A DNA stretch of 64,000 nt. Source: Isochrysis galbana (Eukaryota; Haptophyta; Isochrysidales; Isochrysidaceae). The notes beneath the pieces are model-generated. The model was not told the DNA's origin. It saw only the letters and a list, made by a program, of their open reading frames with translations, and did no database searches. The stretch covers positions 3,406,994 through 3,470,993 of the forward strand of contig CM030934.1 of the NCBI GenBank assembly GCA_018136815.1, in the 5' to 3' direction. Each line of letters begins with the position of its first letter. Position 1 is the first letter of the stretch. Below are positions 1-11,172 of this stretch, piece by piece. The position numbers and the translations under genes were made by a program.

Positions 1-100
1 AAGCTCAGCCTGCCCGCACGCGGGCGGCGGCTCGCTCCGGACCCGCTGCGTGCTCACACCCACTTGCCGCCGCGCTAATGTTCTGGATCTGTGCGTGCAG

Positions 101-1891
101 AGGCGTCGCGTACCTCTTCTGGCACGACTTTCTCCAGATGGGCTGGGGCAACTTCGATGTGCTCTCACTACTGCCGCTGCACCACCTGCACGAACTTGAG
201 ACGATGAAGATCTCAAAGACTAGCTTCTGGACGTGGATTACCGGCGACCAGGTGAGGAGGCAGCCCGTCAGCGCGTGTATCCTTTCACTGCCGCTCCCCT
301 GCTCGCGCCGCCGCCTACCNNNNNNNNNNNNNNNNNNNNNNNNNNNNNNNNNNNNNNNNNNNNNNNNNNNNNNNNNNNNNNNNNNNNNNNNNNNNNNNNN
401 NNNNNNNNNNNNNNNNNNNGTATCCGGGCTGCCGCGCCACTTGCAGCATATCTCCAACTTTGGCGCGTGGCGCAACCGGCACGGCGACGTCGTCTTTGGG
501 GTCAACGACTTTGACGAGGCGGCCGTCTACGACTTTCAAATTGACATCTGGCGGCTCGCCGTCTCAATGTACGACCATGCTCTCACCAACGGTGCGTCTT
601 TACCCCGATACCCGCGCCACCGGCCGCCGCCGCAGCCCCCTCAGGCCGCACCATACCGCACCGACAGCGCAGGCCTAACACACACCGAGGCCGTTTCCGT
701 GCTCTATGACTTTTGCCACACATACGTCGATACCATGGCGCGCTATGTGGGCAAGGAGGACGCACAGCTCTTCGAGATCTCTGATACCACCGCCGGCGGA
801 CAAGTAGGCCACTTCCTGAAGGCGGTGCGTGCGCCGCGGCGCCCACCGCCGCGCCGCCGCCACCCTCACGCGCCAAGCATGCCCCCCTCCCCACTCCCTG
901 CTCTCGCCATGCCGCGCAGGTGGCGGGAAAGGACCACGACCACAAGATGCTGCACAAGTTCACGGAAGTGCGCGAAGGGCGGCGCCAGTTCATCTTCTCC
1001 GACAAGACGCAGCTGCGCCCCGTCTCGGCGGCGGTGCGTGCCGAATTCGAGACGGCCTTCACGGCGACGGGCTACGGCGCCACGCTGGGCAAGATTGGGT
1101 GGAACGAGAAGGGCTGGGATGACGAGGTCTTCCGTATCCTCGACGTTGGCCAGCGCACCGGCTCAGGCGATGGCTCCTTCGGCCTCCCGCGCTACTACGT
1201 GCTCATTGTTGGGCCGCCGACCGGCGAGCCGACGCAGCCAGAGCCGCTCCCGGGGCAGCCATTCGCAGGCGTGCTCGCCGACAGCGACAGCAGCGGCATG
1301 AGCGCCATAGACTTGCAGGTGTACCCGACGGCCGTCATCCTCGACATCAAGATGCAGGTTCCCACCGCGATGAAGAACGAGCTCTCGCCCTCGCTGGAGG
1401 CCTGGTACAACAACCTTTTCCAGAACGAGGCGTGGCGCGCCATCGAGGCGCAACGCCGGTTCACCTCGTACACGGATCCTTGGCTCGGCTGGCTCACGCT
1501 CTTCGGCAAGCCGTACGCCGTGCGCGAGCGCTCACCGTGGAAGGCGTCCTTCCCGGTGGAGACGCTCCGCTCGCGTGAGCGCTTCGCCGATTTTGCCGCG
1601 ATACTCGCCATTGTCACCGCCACTTCTCACTCGCGCGCGACCTTCGGTCGCTCGCCCTCGCAGATCAAAGAGGTGATCACCGCCACGCTTGGTGGCTACG
1701 ATGCCAAGCAGGCATGGGCCGCCCAAGTGACGCACACAGCCGTCGCGTACCGCAAGCAGCTCGAGTACGACTACGAGTGCTTCCGCGAGTGGGTCGACAA
1801 AAACTGGCTGGGCGAGGGCGACGGTGCCGTCTATCACGATCAACCGAATGGCGTTGCGAGCTTCAACAGCTCATCAATCGGACATGGCTGA
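101..1891 (+). CDS. DUF2252 family protein, 5' partial
   Basis: This gene encodes the C-terminal ~472 residues of a DUF2252 protein, a poorly understood family with a kinase-like fold; no reaction is proven. I read four exons: 101-251, 447-591, 673-824 and 920-1891, with GT-AG introns (donors gtgagg, gtgcgt, gtgcgt) and matching phases. Family signatures are RGVAYLFWHDF at the first exon, TGDQ joined across intron 1 to HISNFGAWRNRHG, then FGVNDFDEA. Introns 1 and 2 are multiples of three, so a naive translation reads through them. The first visible ATG (78) lies in what looks like the end of an upstream intron (acceptor gtgcag at 95-100), so the true start is outside the window. Intron 1 contains a 100 N gap. 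The stop after SSIGHG is at 1889-1891. Family call fairly sure; exon limits good. Confidence 0.82.
320..419. other. Assembly gap (100 N)
   Basis: Run of exactly 100 N inside intron 1 of the DUF2252 gene; the round number indicates a scaffold gap of nominal size. Confidence 0.98.
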
Positions 1892-3509
1892 CCAGCCCCG
1901 TAGCCCTTCTAGCAGCTTTGCCGCGGCGATTGCGCCACGCGTTGCTCACTTTAAGAGGCGGAGGGCCATTCCAAGCATGCGCTCAACCTCCTCTTCGCGT
2001 AGTCGCCCCGCGCTTGACGTCGACACGCACTTTGAAGCCTTGCACATCGCAAAGGACTTTGCTTCCATAGGGTGCCTGCGTGGTCCAACGCGACAACGCA
2101 AGTGGGACGCCCGCAATGTCGGGTACACGAGTGCCGTCACTTTGCCCTCTTCCGGCGCACCCAGTATTTGTGGCGCACTTTCGAGATGCCCAACCAAAAT
2201 GTGCACGACCAGGTTTTCAGGAGCGCGTGCGACCAGCGTCCCTTCGCCTTGGGCGGGCCCCCTTCTTTCGAATCATGCGCTCACAGCGTTTCGTTGGGCA
2301 TGGTGCTCTATGCGCCGCAAATGTACGAGATACCAATCAACAGTCGAGTGCGCGCCGAGCACCACGAATCAGCCAGGTCGTTATTTCTCACATCATGCCG
2401 CAACTGTTATCCTGCGCGGCAAATGTTTAGCCCCTCAATGTACGTGCATCCTATCCCGGTGGCTTTCTTCCAACCTCGCCGTGTCCCGCTATGTTGCGTC
2501 GCGTGGTGCCAAGCGCATGGCGTCTACATGTGCAGGCAACGTCTTGAGTGTCATCGCCGATCGCATGCGTACTATGCGCGGCGCGCGTCCGTGGAGCGCA
2601 GGGTGCACCGCTTGCCAGTCCGACCCAATGTGACGAAGCCGCCTATGCATGTCCAATTTGATTGTTTAGTATCCTATTTTCGTCGGTTTTCGGTGTGCAT
2701 TTCATACGATTCACATGTAAGTGCTGTTCTTCGCACGTGTCTCAGCAACTACTAACCTCTTATTCTTGGTTCATCAACTATTGTTATTTTTTGAACTATG
2801 GGCTATGGAGCGTGCCGCGACCGCGCTCCCGAGCCTCAGGCGACCCCTCACCACTGCGCCCCACCTAGTAGGGCCGGATCAAGCGCACTTTTAGCCCGAC
2901 TTGCCCAAACTTATCGGTCGTTCTTGCGGGATTCTTGTGGCGGACCACCCAAACTTTTTTGGTCAAACTTGTGGCAATTTGTCGTGATGCAAGTACATCC
3001 GCAGTTGCTGGGGTTGGCAAAAAAAAAGTCTAATATTCTTACTTCTTACCGCACTCGCGGCGAATGGAAGCCCACTGCACCTACACGTATCACATTCTTT
3101 TTGCACCCCCACTCCCCGGGCACTCATCGAGCCATACCTGGGTCTTTGGTGCAAGGCCAAACTCACATGCTCGTCGGCGACTACTCCGACGAGCACTCCA
3201 AGATCGCAAAGACCAAATACAATGGAGACGAGGCGGCCGTCGCGTACCTCTGCATGGCGGCGAATACATCACGGCGGTCGCGTACTATGAAACTTGTCCC
3301 ATAGTGCAAGTGCGCCGGTCGTCAGCTAGCAAACTCTGGATGCAAGACGAGGAGGTCGTCCTCTCACGCATCACGGAACTTCGTCACCCATGATGAGGCA
3401 AGGACCTGGTCGCCTGCCAACGGAACGACATTGACACCATCCACAAGATCGAGGACGCGGAGAAGGAAGAAGGAAAAGAAGATGAAGAAGATGAAGATTT
3501 AAAGCTGCT
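1892..3509. other. Intergenic, no gene supported
   Basis: No convincing gene. Base composition becomes more mixed and AT-richer than in the flanking genes. Around 3140-3400 two overlapping plus-strand frames contain protein-like stretches (GDYSDEHSKIAKTKYNG, then EEVVLSRITELRHP in another frame) that could be a decayed, frameshifted coding remnant, and 3440-3500 is rich in GAA/GAAGAT. I could not recognise a family. Confidence 0.4.
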
Positions 3510-4224
3510 TTATTTATTTGCATGTGTCAACTAAGTTTATACTTAGTTCGCCCATGGGGGGGCACGAGCCCCCCTCTCTCTCCACTCCTCCCCTGCCGCC
3601 ATGGGGGAGGAACCTACCCACTCTCCTGGCACGCCTGATGGCCTGCGAGGAGCACACTGCCATGCTGACCCATCCCTCTCCCCACAGGCACGCCTGATTC
3701 GCCCGCTGTCGTGGATAAAGGGAGCCTCTCCGCGCCGCACGCTCTACCCTTAGAGCGCGCCCCCTTTCCGCGCCCTGTCTCCCCTCCCCTTCCGCCGCGC
3801 GTTCTATCTTTAGAGCTTGTCTCCCCAACACCCCGTTCCTCTCCTCTCCTCCCGCCCCGAGTTCCCGCGCACGCAACTCACAGCCGGGATTCCTTCCTTC
3901 CGTTCCCTTGTCCCTTGTATCCTCCCGACGTTCCCTTGTTTCCTTGGCCAGAGAGGACCGGAGAGTTCCCGCGCCTCGCCGCCTCCCACAGACACTCCAG
4001 CGCCCGCGCCCTCCCCGCTCCATTATTAGTTTTTCCTCTGTTCCTGGGAAGACAAATATCGAGGGGAGGGGGCAGTGCCCCCACCCCCCGGTATCACTCG
4101 GACACCTGGCCCGTCAGGCATGGCGGGATTTCGGGACGGAAAAGTTATGTCCAATTAGCTAGTGGGGTTGGCTAGGATATAACATTGATTATTATTATTA
4201 TTATTATTATTTATTTGCATGTGT
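3510..4224 (+). mobile_element. Retroposon-like insertion with 18 bp target repeats
   Basis: An exact 18 bp direct repeat, TTATTTATTTGCATGTGT, flanks a 679 bp segment (copies at 3510-3527 and 4207-4224). The segment begins with the palindromic AACTAAGTTTATACTTAGTT, which is the reverse-oriented end of dispersed repeat A, and ends in an (ATT)n tract next to the right copy. A long target duplication plus a simple-repeat tail is what target-primed reverse transcription leaves (known for LINE/SINE elements). The ATT tract blends into the AT-rich repeat, so its exact length is slightly uncertain. No RT or other coding region is visible, so it would be non-autonomous. Confidence 0.5.
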
Positions 4225-4863
4225 TCCTACGGCCTACGGGTTTTATGCTGAAAGGTCTGAAAGACGCGTTATGAAAGCGCGCGGCGCGATGTGTCCACCG
4301 TGTATATATATTAAAAGCCGACAATGGGGTGTTTGTGTTTGTGAATATTGTTGTATAAATGACTATGGACATTTGATGGCTCCATTTGATTGTGATGTCC
4401 CATATGTGACGGAACGACACCTTCGCGGCACGAGCTGTAAGGGCCGTTCTGCTTCTCGACGAGAGGTCCTCCCCCCCCCCCCCCCCCAGGTGTTTTCCCC
4501 GGTGAGTCGCCCGACGCCCGACGTAGGTTGGCCCGCCTCACTTGGTTTTGGTTTCCCCCCATTGCCATTGCTGTAACTTGTGGGGAGTTATAATGGGAGC
4601 CGGGGGTTTGCGAGGGGGGAGATTTGAAGGGATGCATATGTGTATGTGTCTCTGCCACCACTTCAAGGCGTGCGGGCAGGTGCGCTGAGAGGTCGTCGTG
4701 ATAGCGTACCGGGCGCTAGTGGTAGTAGTGGTACTAACGCTCTCAGTTGTTTTATTATTATAGGTGAGGCTGGGACCTGGCCTTGGCCTCTCCTGCCTCA
4801 CCCTCGCTGGCTCCCGCGCCCTTGCAGGTCGACTGGAGCTGGCTGAGGGCTCCTAATTAGGGG

Positions 4864-5085
4864 GGCCCAAGGGGGGGAGGAGGGGTTGGTCAGAGCGATG
4901 GGCTGGCCACTGGCCACGTCAGGCCAGGGCGTGCGATCCAGGCGAGCTTGTGGACTCGCATCGGCTTCCCATAAGGCATGCCAGGAGGGTGGGTGGTTCC
5001 TCCACTATAGCAGGGGAGGAGTGGAGAGAGGGAGGGGCTCATGCCCCCCCATGGTTGAAGTATAAACTTAGTTGTACGTACACGT
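4864..5085 (+). repeat. Dispersed repeat A, copy 2
   Basis: About 220 bp similar to segments at 3528-3700 (reverse), 29975-30215 and 47367-47600. Shared blocks are a start GAGGGGTTGG, an internal GGCATGCCAGGAGG-type block, AGGAGTGGAGAGAGGG, and an end resembling AAGTATAAACTTAGTTG. A 17-base C run at about 4471-4487 lies upstream. No coding potential. Confidence 0.7.
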
Positions 5086-5577
5086 GCACATGTGGCCGCA
5101 CGCCGTCACCTAGGCCACATGTAGATCCCGGAGCTCGTGATCATTGGCAAACTTTCAGCATCAAAGCGCCCAAGTGCGAGCGTGCAGTCACGCGAACACC
5201 GGCCAACATGCAAAATAATATGTACGCCTCCAGGATGAGATCTCGGAGCATCAACATCACGCCCACATACATCGGACTCGCTTGCCCTCCCGGCTCGTTA
5301 CCTACACAAAGCCACGGCTTTGGCCGACACGATCTTGCCCTGCCGCACATGCCCATGTGCCCGTTTCCGCCCAAAGATCCCAACACTCAGCACTGGAAAT
5401 AGCAAGCTCCGTAAATAAAGTCGGAAGCGCTCCCAGTCCCACATTACAGTGTGCAGCCCGGGGGCTTAGAGCCCGCGATCGAGAGTGGCACTGCCGTACC
5501 GTCGCGCCACAGGAGGGTGGACGGCGCGCGGGGCGGCGGCGCTGCCAATGGTCCGGAAATCGGCTCGAGTGGCGCAC
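5086..5577. other. 3' flank of threonine synthase
   Basis: No gene seen. This is the region downstream of the minus-strand threonine synthase stop codon and would contain its 3' UTR and polyadenylation site. Confidence 0.4.
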
Positions 5578-8057
5578 TTACTTCCTGCTGGCAAGCGTTT
5601 TGTCGATGAATTCGCGCACCGCAGCAACGTCGTTGGGAAGCGGCGAGACTCGCGTCGGCTTCCCACGCAGGTTGGCAAGCGCCTCGGGCAGCTCGAGTTT
5701 TGCGGCCGACTCCTCACCCACCGCGCGGCCGACTGCTGCGGCGAATTTAGCCCAATGTGCACAGGCAAGAGCCACCATCGGCACCTCCTTCTCGGCAGCG
5801 TCGGCACGCCGCAGGTAGTGGCGCGCTCCGGCGACGGCAATCGCCGAGTGGGGATCGAGCGTGTATGTGCCGCCTGTTGCCTCATGCACCTGCGCAATGG
5901 TGGCCAGCACCTCGGCATCGTCCACCCGCTCGGAGTCCATCTCGGCACGGCACGCGGCGAGCAGTTCGGGGCTGGGGGAGAGCGCGCCGTCCGCCTCGAA
6001 GCGCTTCATCAGCGCATTGAGCGCGTGCGCGTCATTGCCGCCAGCGTGGAAGAGATAGCGCTCAAAGTTGGATGAGATTTGGATGTCCATCGAGGGCGAG
6101 AGCGTCTCCTTGACACCCTTCTGTGAGTAGTCGCCCTTTTGGAAGAAGCGGTGCAGGATATCATTCTCGTTGGTGGCAACGATGAGCTGCTGTACGGGCA
6201 GCCCCATCTGCTTGGCGTACCAGCCGGCAAGGATGTCGCCAAAGTTGCCCGTGGGCACCGAGAATGAGACCTTCCGGCCGGACATCGCAGCGCCAGGCTC
6301 TGTCACGCGCAGGTAGGCATGCACGTAGTAGACAGTCTGCGCAAGGATGCGCGCCCAGTTGATTGAGTTCACCGCCGCAAGCTTGACGCGCTGCCGGAAG
6401 GGCGAGTCGGCGAAGAGTGACTTGACGACAGCCTGACAGTCGTCAAACGTGCCCTTCAGTGCGATATTATGGATGTTTTCGTCAAGCACCGTGATCATCT
6501 GCAGCTCCTGCGTTGGCGAGGTGCGACCCTCAGGGTACATCATGAAGACCTCGACGCCGCGCTTTCCGCGCAATCCATAGATGGCCGACGAGCCGGTGTC
6601 GCCTGAGGTGGCGCCCACGACCGTGATTGTGTGCGGTAGCCCCTCAGCATGCCGCTTCATGAGTAGGTGCTCGAAAAGGTTGCCTAAGAACTGGAGCGCT
6701 ACGTCCTTAAAGGCATACGTCGGTCCGTGGTGCAGCTCGAGCACGTGCATCCCGTCAGGCAGCGTCTCGACAGGTGTGACGGCGCTCGAGCGCCACTGCG
6801 GGGGACGGGCGTTGGGCAGGAGGCTTGAGCCGAGCGCGTGAGGCCCCGTCGGCTGTAGGCGCAAGAGGGGAGCGAGCGGCGTGTGCGGTGAGCGAGCGCG
6901 CCTGGTTGCCGTAGGATGCGGAAGTGATGCGGGCGAGGTCGTCTGGAGACATGTCCTCATCAGTCAGATACTTGGAAATGACCTATGAGGGCGGGCGCCG
7001 CAAGGAAGGTTGGGGGAGCATGTGGAGGCACGGCCACTGCTGTATGCGTTGTCAGTGGTCAAGAGCATGCGGTTTGACGGCCCCGTCGCATTCAGCCAAA
7101 CTCACATGCACTCGCCGCCGCCGCTGCGCTAGCCGAGCGCACGCGAAGTGTGGCGTGAGTTGCTCTATGACTCGCCACAGCATCAGATGGCCCTCCACGT
7201 ACCCCGTGCGAGCTCCTCATCGATGCCTCCCTCCATGACCCACTTTCCCACTTCTCCATTTGCGTTATCACCAGCATCACTCGCCTGTCACCTTCCATCC
7301 CCCACACGGCGCCCTCCACACAAATCTCCCTCTCCATCAACTTGCCATTCATCCCATTTCTCGCCCGCTCTCCCTCCCTTGCGCTCACTGGCTCCTGCTC
7401 CATCGCACTTGTCGGCCAGGAGCCCGCCCAAGCGATTGAGGTGCGTGGGCCCCACCTGCAACATCCGCAGACCTCCGCAACCCCGAGCTCCTGCCTTCCC
7501 TGCCCCCCCACTCTGTCTCGACAGCACCCCACACCCGTTCCTTGCCATCCTGGGGGTCTCATCTGCCCCGTCGGCCTCACCCATTGGCCCCCTTTCCCGG
7601 TCAAACCCTTGCACCGCACCTTATTGGCCAGCTTGTCGAACGGCAGCCCCCTCCAGCTCTCCAGTTCGTCGGGCTCGAACGTGGGAATCCTCTGAGGCAC
7701 GAGCAGCCCCCGATCGGTGCCGAGGCCCTGAAGCACCGCCTCCGAGAACGTGAGGTTGCTCTGCCCGCCGCGGGTCGAGCGGTAGAGGATGCGCTGCTGT
7801 GAGGCAGCCGCAGCGAGTGCGCGGACATGGGAAGCGCTGGCCGAGCGCAGGCGAGGGCCGAGCCGGCAGGAGGCGGGGAGGGAGGTGATGGATGGCGCAG
7901 CGGAGCGAGGGAGAGTGGAGAGTGGGCGAGCGAGAGAGGAGAGAGACGAGTGGGGAGAGAGAGAGAGGAGGGGAGAGAGAGAGAGAAGGGGAGAGAGAGA
8001 GAGGCGAGGGCTGCGGGGAGTGGAGAGAAGGCGGGAGAGGGAGGGCGGGGGAAGCAT
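5578..8057 (-). CDS. thrC: Threonine synthase, organelle-targeted
   Basis: The product converts O-phosphohomoserine to threonine (PLP enzyme), probably in the plastid. Exons on the minus strand are 8057-7620, 6982-6902 and 6795-5578; all junctions are phase 0 and give 578 residues. Exon 1 carries a Ser/Leu/Pro-rich leader of roughly 100 residues, then the family start YRSTRGGQSNLTFSEAVLQG. Later landmarks are LELHHGPTYAFKDVALQFLG (contains the PLP lysine in FKD), GATSGDTGSSAIYG, NSINWARILAQTVYYV and SVPTGNFGDILAGWYAK. Intron 1 (637 nt) is GT-AG; intron 2 (106 nt) starts with GC (CAG then GCGCGC) and is needed to keep GNQ joined to WRSSAV in frame. The leader is written in CT-rich simple sequence (LSLSPLLSLSP). 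An upstream in-frame ATG at 8252 exists, but I prefer 8057, next to the targeting leader. Assignment is secure. Confidence 0.95.
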
Positions 8058-8500
8058 CGCGCGGCGATGGGTAAGTAGATGGGAAGTGTGAGAGGTGATG
8101 GGGGCGTGCAGGGGGGGAAGGGGGGGAGGGGGGGGGGGGGGGGAGGAGGGAGAGAGGGGAGGAGGGAGGGCAGGGGGAGAGGCGGGAGAGAGACGGGAGA
8201 GAGGCGGGAGAGAGGAGAGGAGGGACCCAGGGTCACCTCGAGATTTATTCAAGGAAAAGAGTGGATATGTGAGAGATCACGCCGGGAACCGCGCGGCAGC
8301 CATTGGCAGCCGCAGCGGGCGCCACTACCCAACGTCCGCGCTCGCCCGAGGCGTCTATTCTCACTTCGGGGCCCTTTTATTATTGTACATGGGGGTCCCA
8401 TCGTTGGAGATGCTGAGGCGCGCGGAGGCTGGCGAGAGAGAGAGAGGGCGAGCGCGCAGAGAGAGCTGCACGTACCACCGCGCGCAGAGATGTTTTGTAT
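8058..8500. other. G-rich upstream region of threonine synthase
   Basis: Upstream of the threonine synthase start the plus strand is almost pure G/A (GGGA and GAGA tracts at about 8100-8220, including a long G run). This is low-complexity sequence that could belong to the promoter or 5' UTR; no discrete element recognised. Confidence 0.4.
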
Positions 8501-8511
8501 AAATGCCGTCA

Positions 8512-8700
8512 GTACAAGATACTCAGCGAAAGGTGGGTTCTACCGTTATACCACCGCCCCTGGGAGATGTACTGTATAAGTACAAGATACTTACCGCGAG
8601 GTGGGTTCTACCGTTATACCACCGCCGCCCCTGAGAATGTATTGTATGAGTACAAGATACTTATACTTACCGCGAGGTGGGTTCTCATACCGTTGTACCT
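8512..8700 (+). repeat. Three tandem ~70 bp units
   Basis: Three consecutive copies of a unit containing GTACAAGATACT, then GAGGTGGGTTCTACCGTTAT and ACCACCGCC. Copies 1 and 2 agree closely; copy 3 has small insertions (an extra TATACTT and a changed TCATACCGTTG). Confidence 0.85.
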
Positions 8701-9327
8701 CTCCCCATTCTCTCCTTGTGACTCCTCGTGGCGGGCAAGGGGGCGAACGACGCGGCAACAAGAGGCTAAAGAGGCTAGACGCCAGAGCAAGAGGCCAGGC
8801 ACAAACGAGGGGCAATCCACGCCGCCACACCGCCCAAACACACACTCTCGCTCCCGTCTTCTTGGCGTATTGACTCCAATTGATAGAAAAGCCATGTGGA
8901 ATGTGGAATGCACGGGACATAGTGTACACGCCATCGGTTCTCGAGTCGTGACTGACCTCGTTCGGGCTCGATGCACGTCATAAGGGGAAGGTATAGGTTG
9001 GAGTCGTAAGCGGCGACTCCCAGGGACTACCGCCATAGAATGGAGAGTGATAGCGCCGCAAGAGATCAAGAGATCCCAATAGGATACAACGTCGCCACCC
9101 TTCCCAAGATGGGCTTGGCAGCGAACCTTTGCCCTCTCTGCATGGTCGGAAACTCCCACAATTATGTCGACCTGGGACCAGCCAGGATGACGCTGTGCAT
9201 CCTGTCTCTACAGCCGCATGCGCCTCCGGAAAACAAGACTTGGAGGACTCACACGTGGGACTTACCGCTGACATGAGTCGCTATCAACTCCAGAAAAGGC
9301 CCACGGGCCGGCAGTTGGCCTGTGAAA
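8701..9327. other. Intergenic, nothing recognised
   Basis: Space between the tandem repeat and the 3' end of the NDUFS5-like gene. No ORF, repeat or RNA gene that I can support. Confidence 0.4.
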
Positions 9328-10425
9328 TCATTTGATGTTCGTGAAGGGTAGATGGAAAGTGCCTGCCTTTTGGTCCTCCTGTAGAGTGGTCGGCACTGGC
9401 TCGCCCTCCTTGAGCTTACGGCTGCGCTCTGCAGCCAGCACATTCAATCGGGTAATCTGCGTGCGGCATGCAAAGAATGGTTGTGTCGCTTATGCGCGAC
9501 GAGCGGCGCGCAAAGGCCGCACCATGCGTCAGCCAGCCGGCAGCTCAACAAGTCCCAAGAGGTGCGATAGTGGGGGCACCTAGCGCACCTCCTTCTTGTG
9601 GTGAAGGCACTCAAAGTAGTCCTCCCTCATCTCCTCGCACTGCGATTTGTCGCCCTTGGCTGCGACGCAATCAGCGAATTCCTACGAAGCGCGGCGTAGC
9701 TACATGATGAGTTTAGATGAAAACTCCTGTGCTTGCGAAGCACACTGGATGATCAGCATCACCGAATGCACGGTTACAGATGTGCACAAGCTTTCCCAAC
9801 CCGCATTCTCGACCGCCACCCTCCACCGCAGAAGATACGGGCAGCCCCCCACCACATGAGCTCCGTGTCTTCGAGGCTCAGTGAGCCAAGGACGAGAGCA
9901 CATGAGCGACTCGGCAGCACTGAAGACAGAGAATTGGAGCCGCGGCAGCACGCCCCTCTCGAGCAGCGCATCAACTCCGGCCGCAGCATGCCGCCCTGCT
10001 TCATCGGGAGACGCCTCCGCATTGGGCCTCCTTTCCTGGCCGTGCGTCCCTGCCCCCCCCCCTCTCCCTCTGTCTCTCTCTCCCACCCTCCCCCATTCCT
10101 AGCGTAGAGAGGCCACAGGCAAGCGTCACTTCGCCCACGTCCCACCCCCATCTGCGCATACTCCCATCTCCCACCCCAATTCCTGCTCACTGACCCCCTC
10201 GGTCCCTCTCCCCTCCCACCCCCCTCTCCCCATGCCCCCCCCTTCCCCTCTGCGCGACAACCCCCCCCCCCCTCCCTCCCCCCCAAGCCCATGCCCACCG
10301 ACACCCATCCTCGCGTAGCGCCGAGCTCCCTCCCCCGCCCGACCATCCTCACCAGGCCGCGCGCTCACCCTGTACACGGGGAAGCACCTGCCGACCGGCT
10401 GTCTCGTCCCAAAGCCTGACGCCAT
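9328..10425 (-). CDS. NDUFS5: Complex I subunit NDUFS5-like (15 kDa, twin CX9C)
   Basis: Small accessory subunit of mitochondrial complex I, imported into the intermembrane space. It has no long ORF and is found only by joining three minus-strand exons: 10425-10369 (19 codons), 9681-9589 (31 codons) and 9456-9328 (42 codons plus stop), all phase 0, giving 92 residues. Exon 1 reads MASGFGTRQPVGRCFPVYR, close to the plant start MASG..G..GRC. After splicing the cysteines form C-FPVYREFAD-C and C-EEMREDYFE-C, i.e. two CX9C motifs; REDYFECLHHKKE is the family hallmark. Introns (687 and 132 nt) begin gtgagc and gtgcgc and end cgtag and cgcag. The first CX9C is split by intron 1. The start codon is ~40 nt from a very long (CT)n tract on the sense strand. 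Call is strong from motifs. Confidence 0.88.
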
Positions 10426-10467
10426 CGCCGGCCCGCGCCGCCGCAGCACCCCCCCAGGCTTCTGGGA

Positions 10468-11172
<705 letters not shown>

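Noticed and set aside
1824-2755. Plus-strand ORFs after the DUF2252 gene
   Set aside because: Overlap the real stop region in other frames and have Ser/Arg/Cys-rich random composition.
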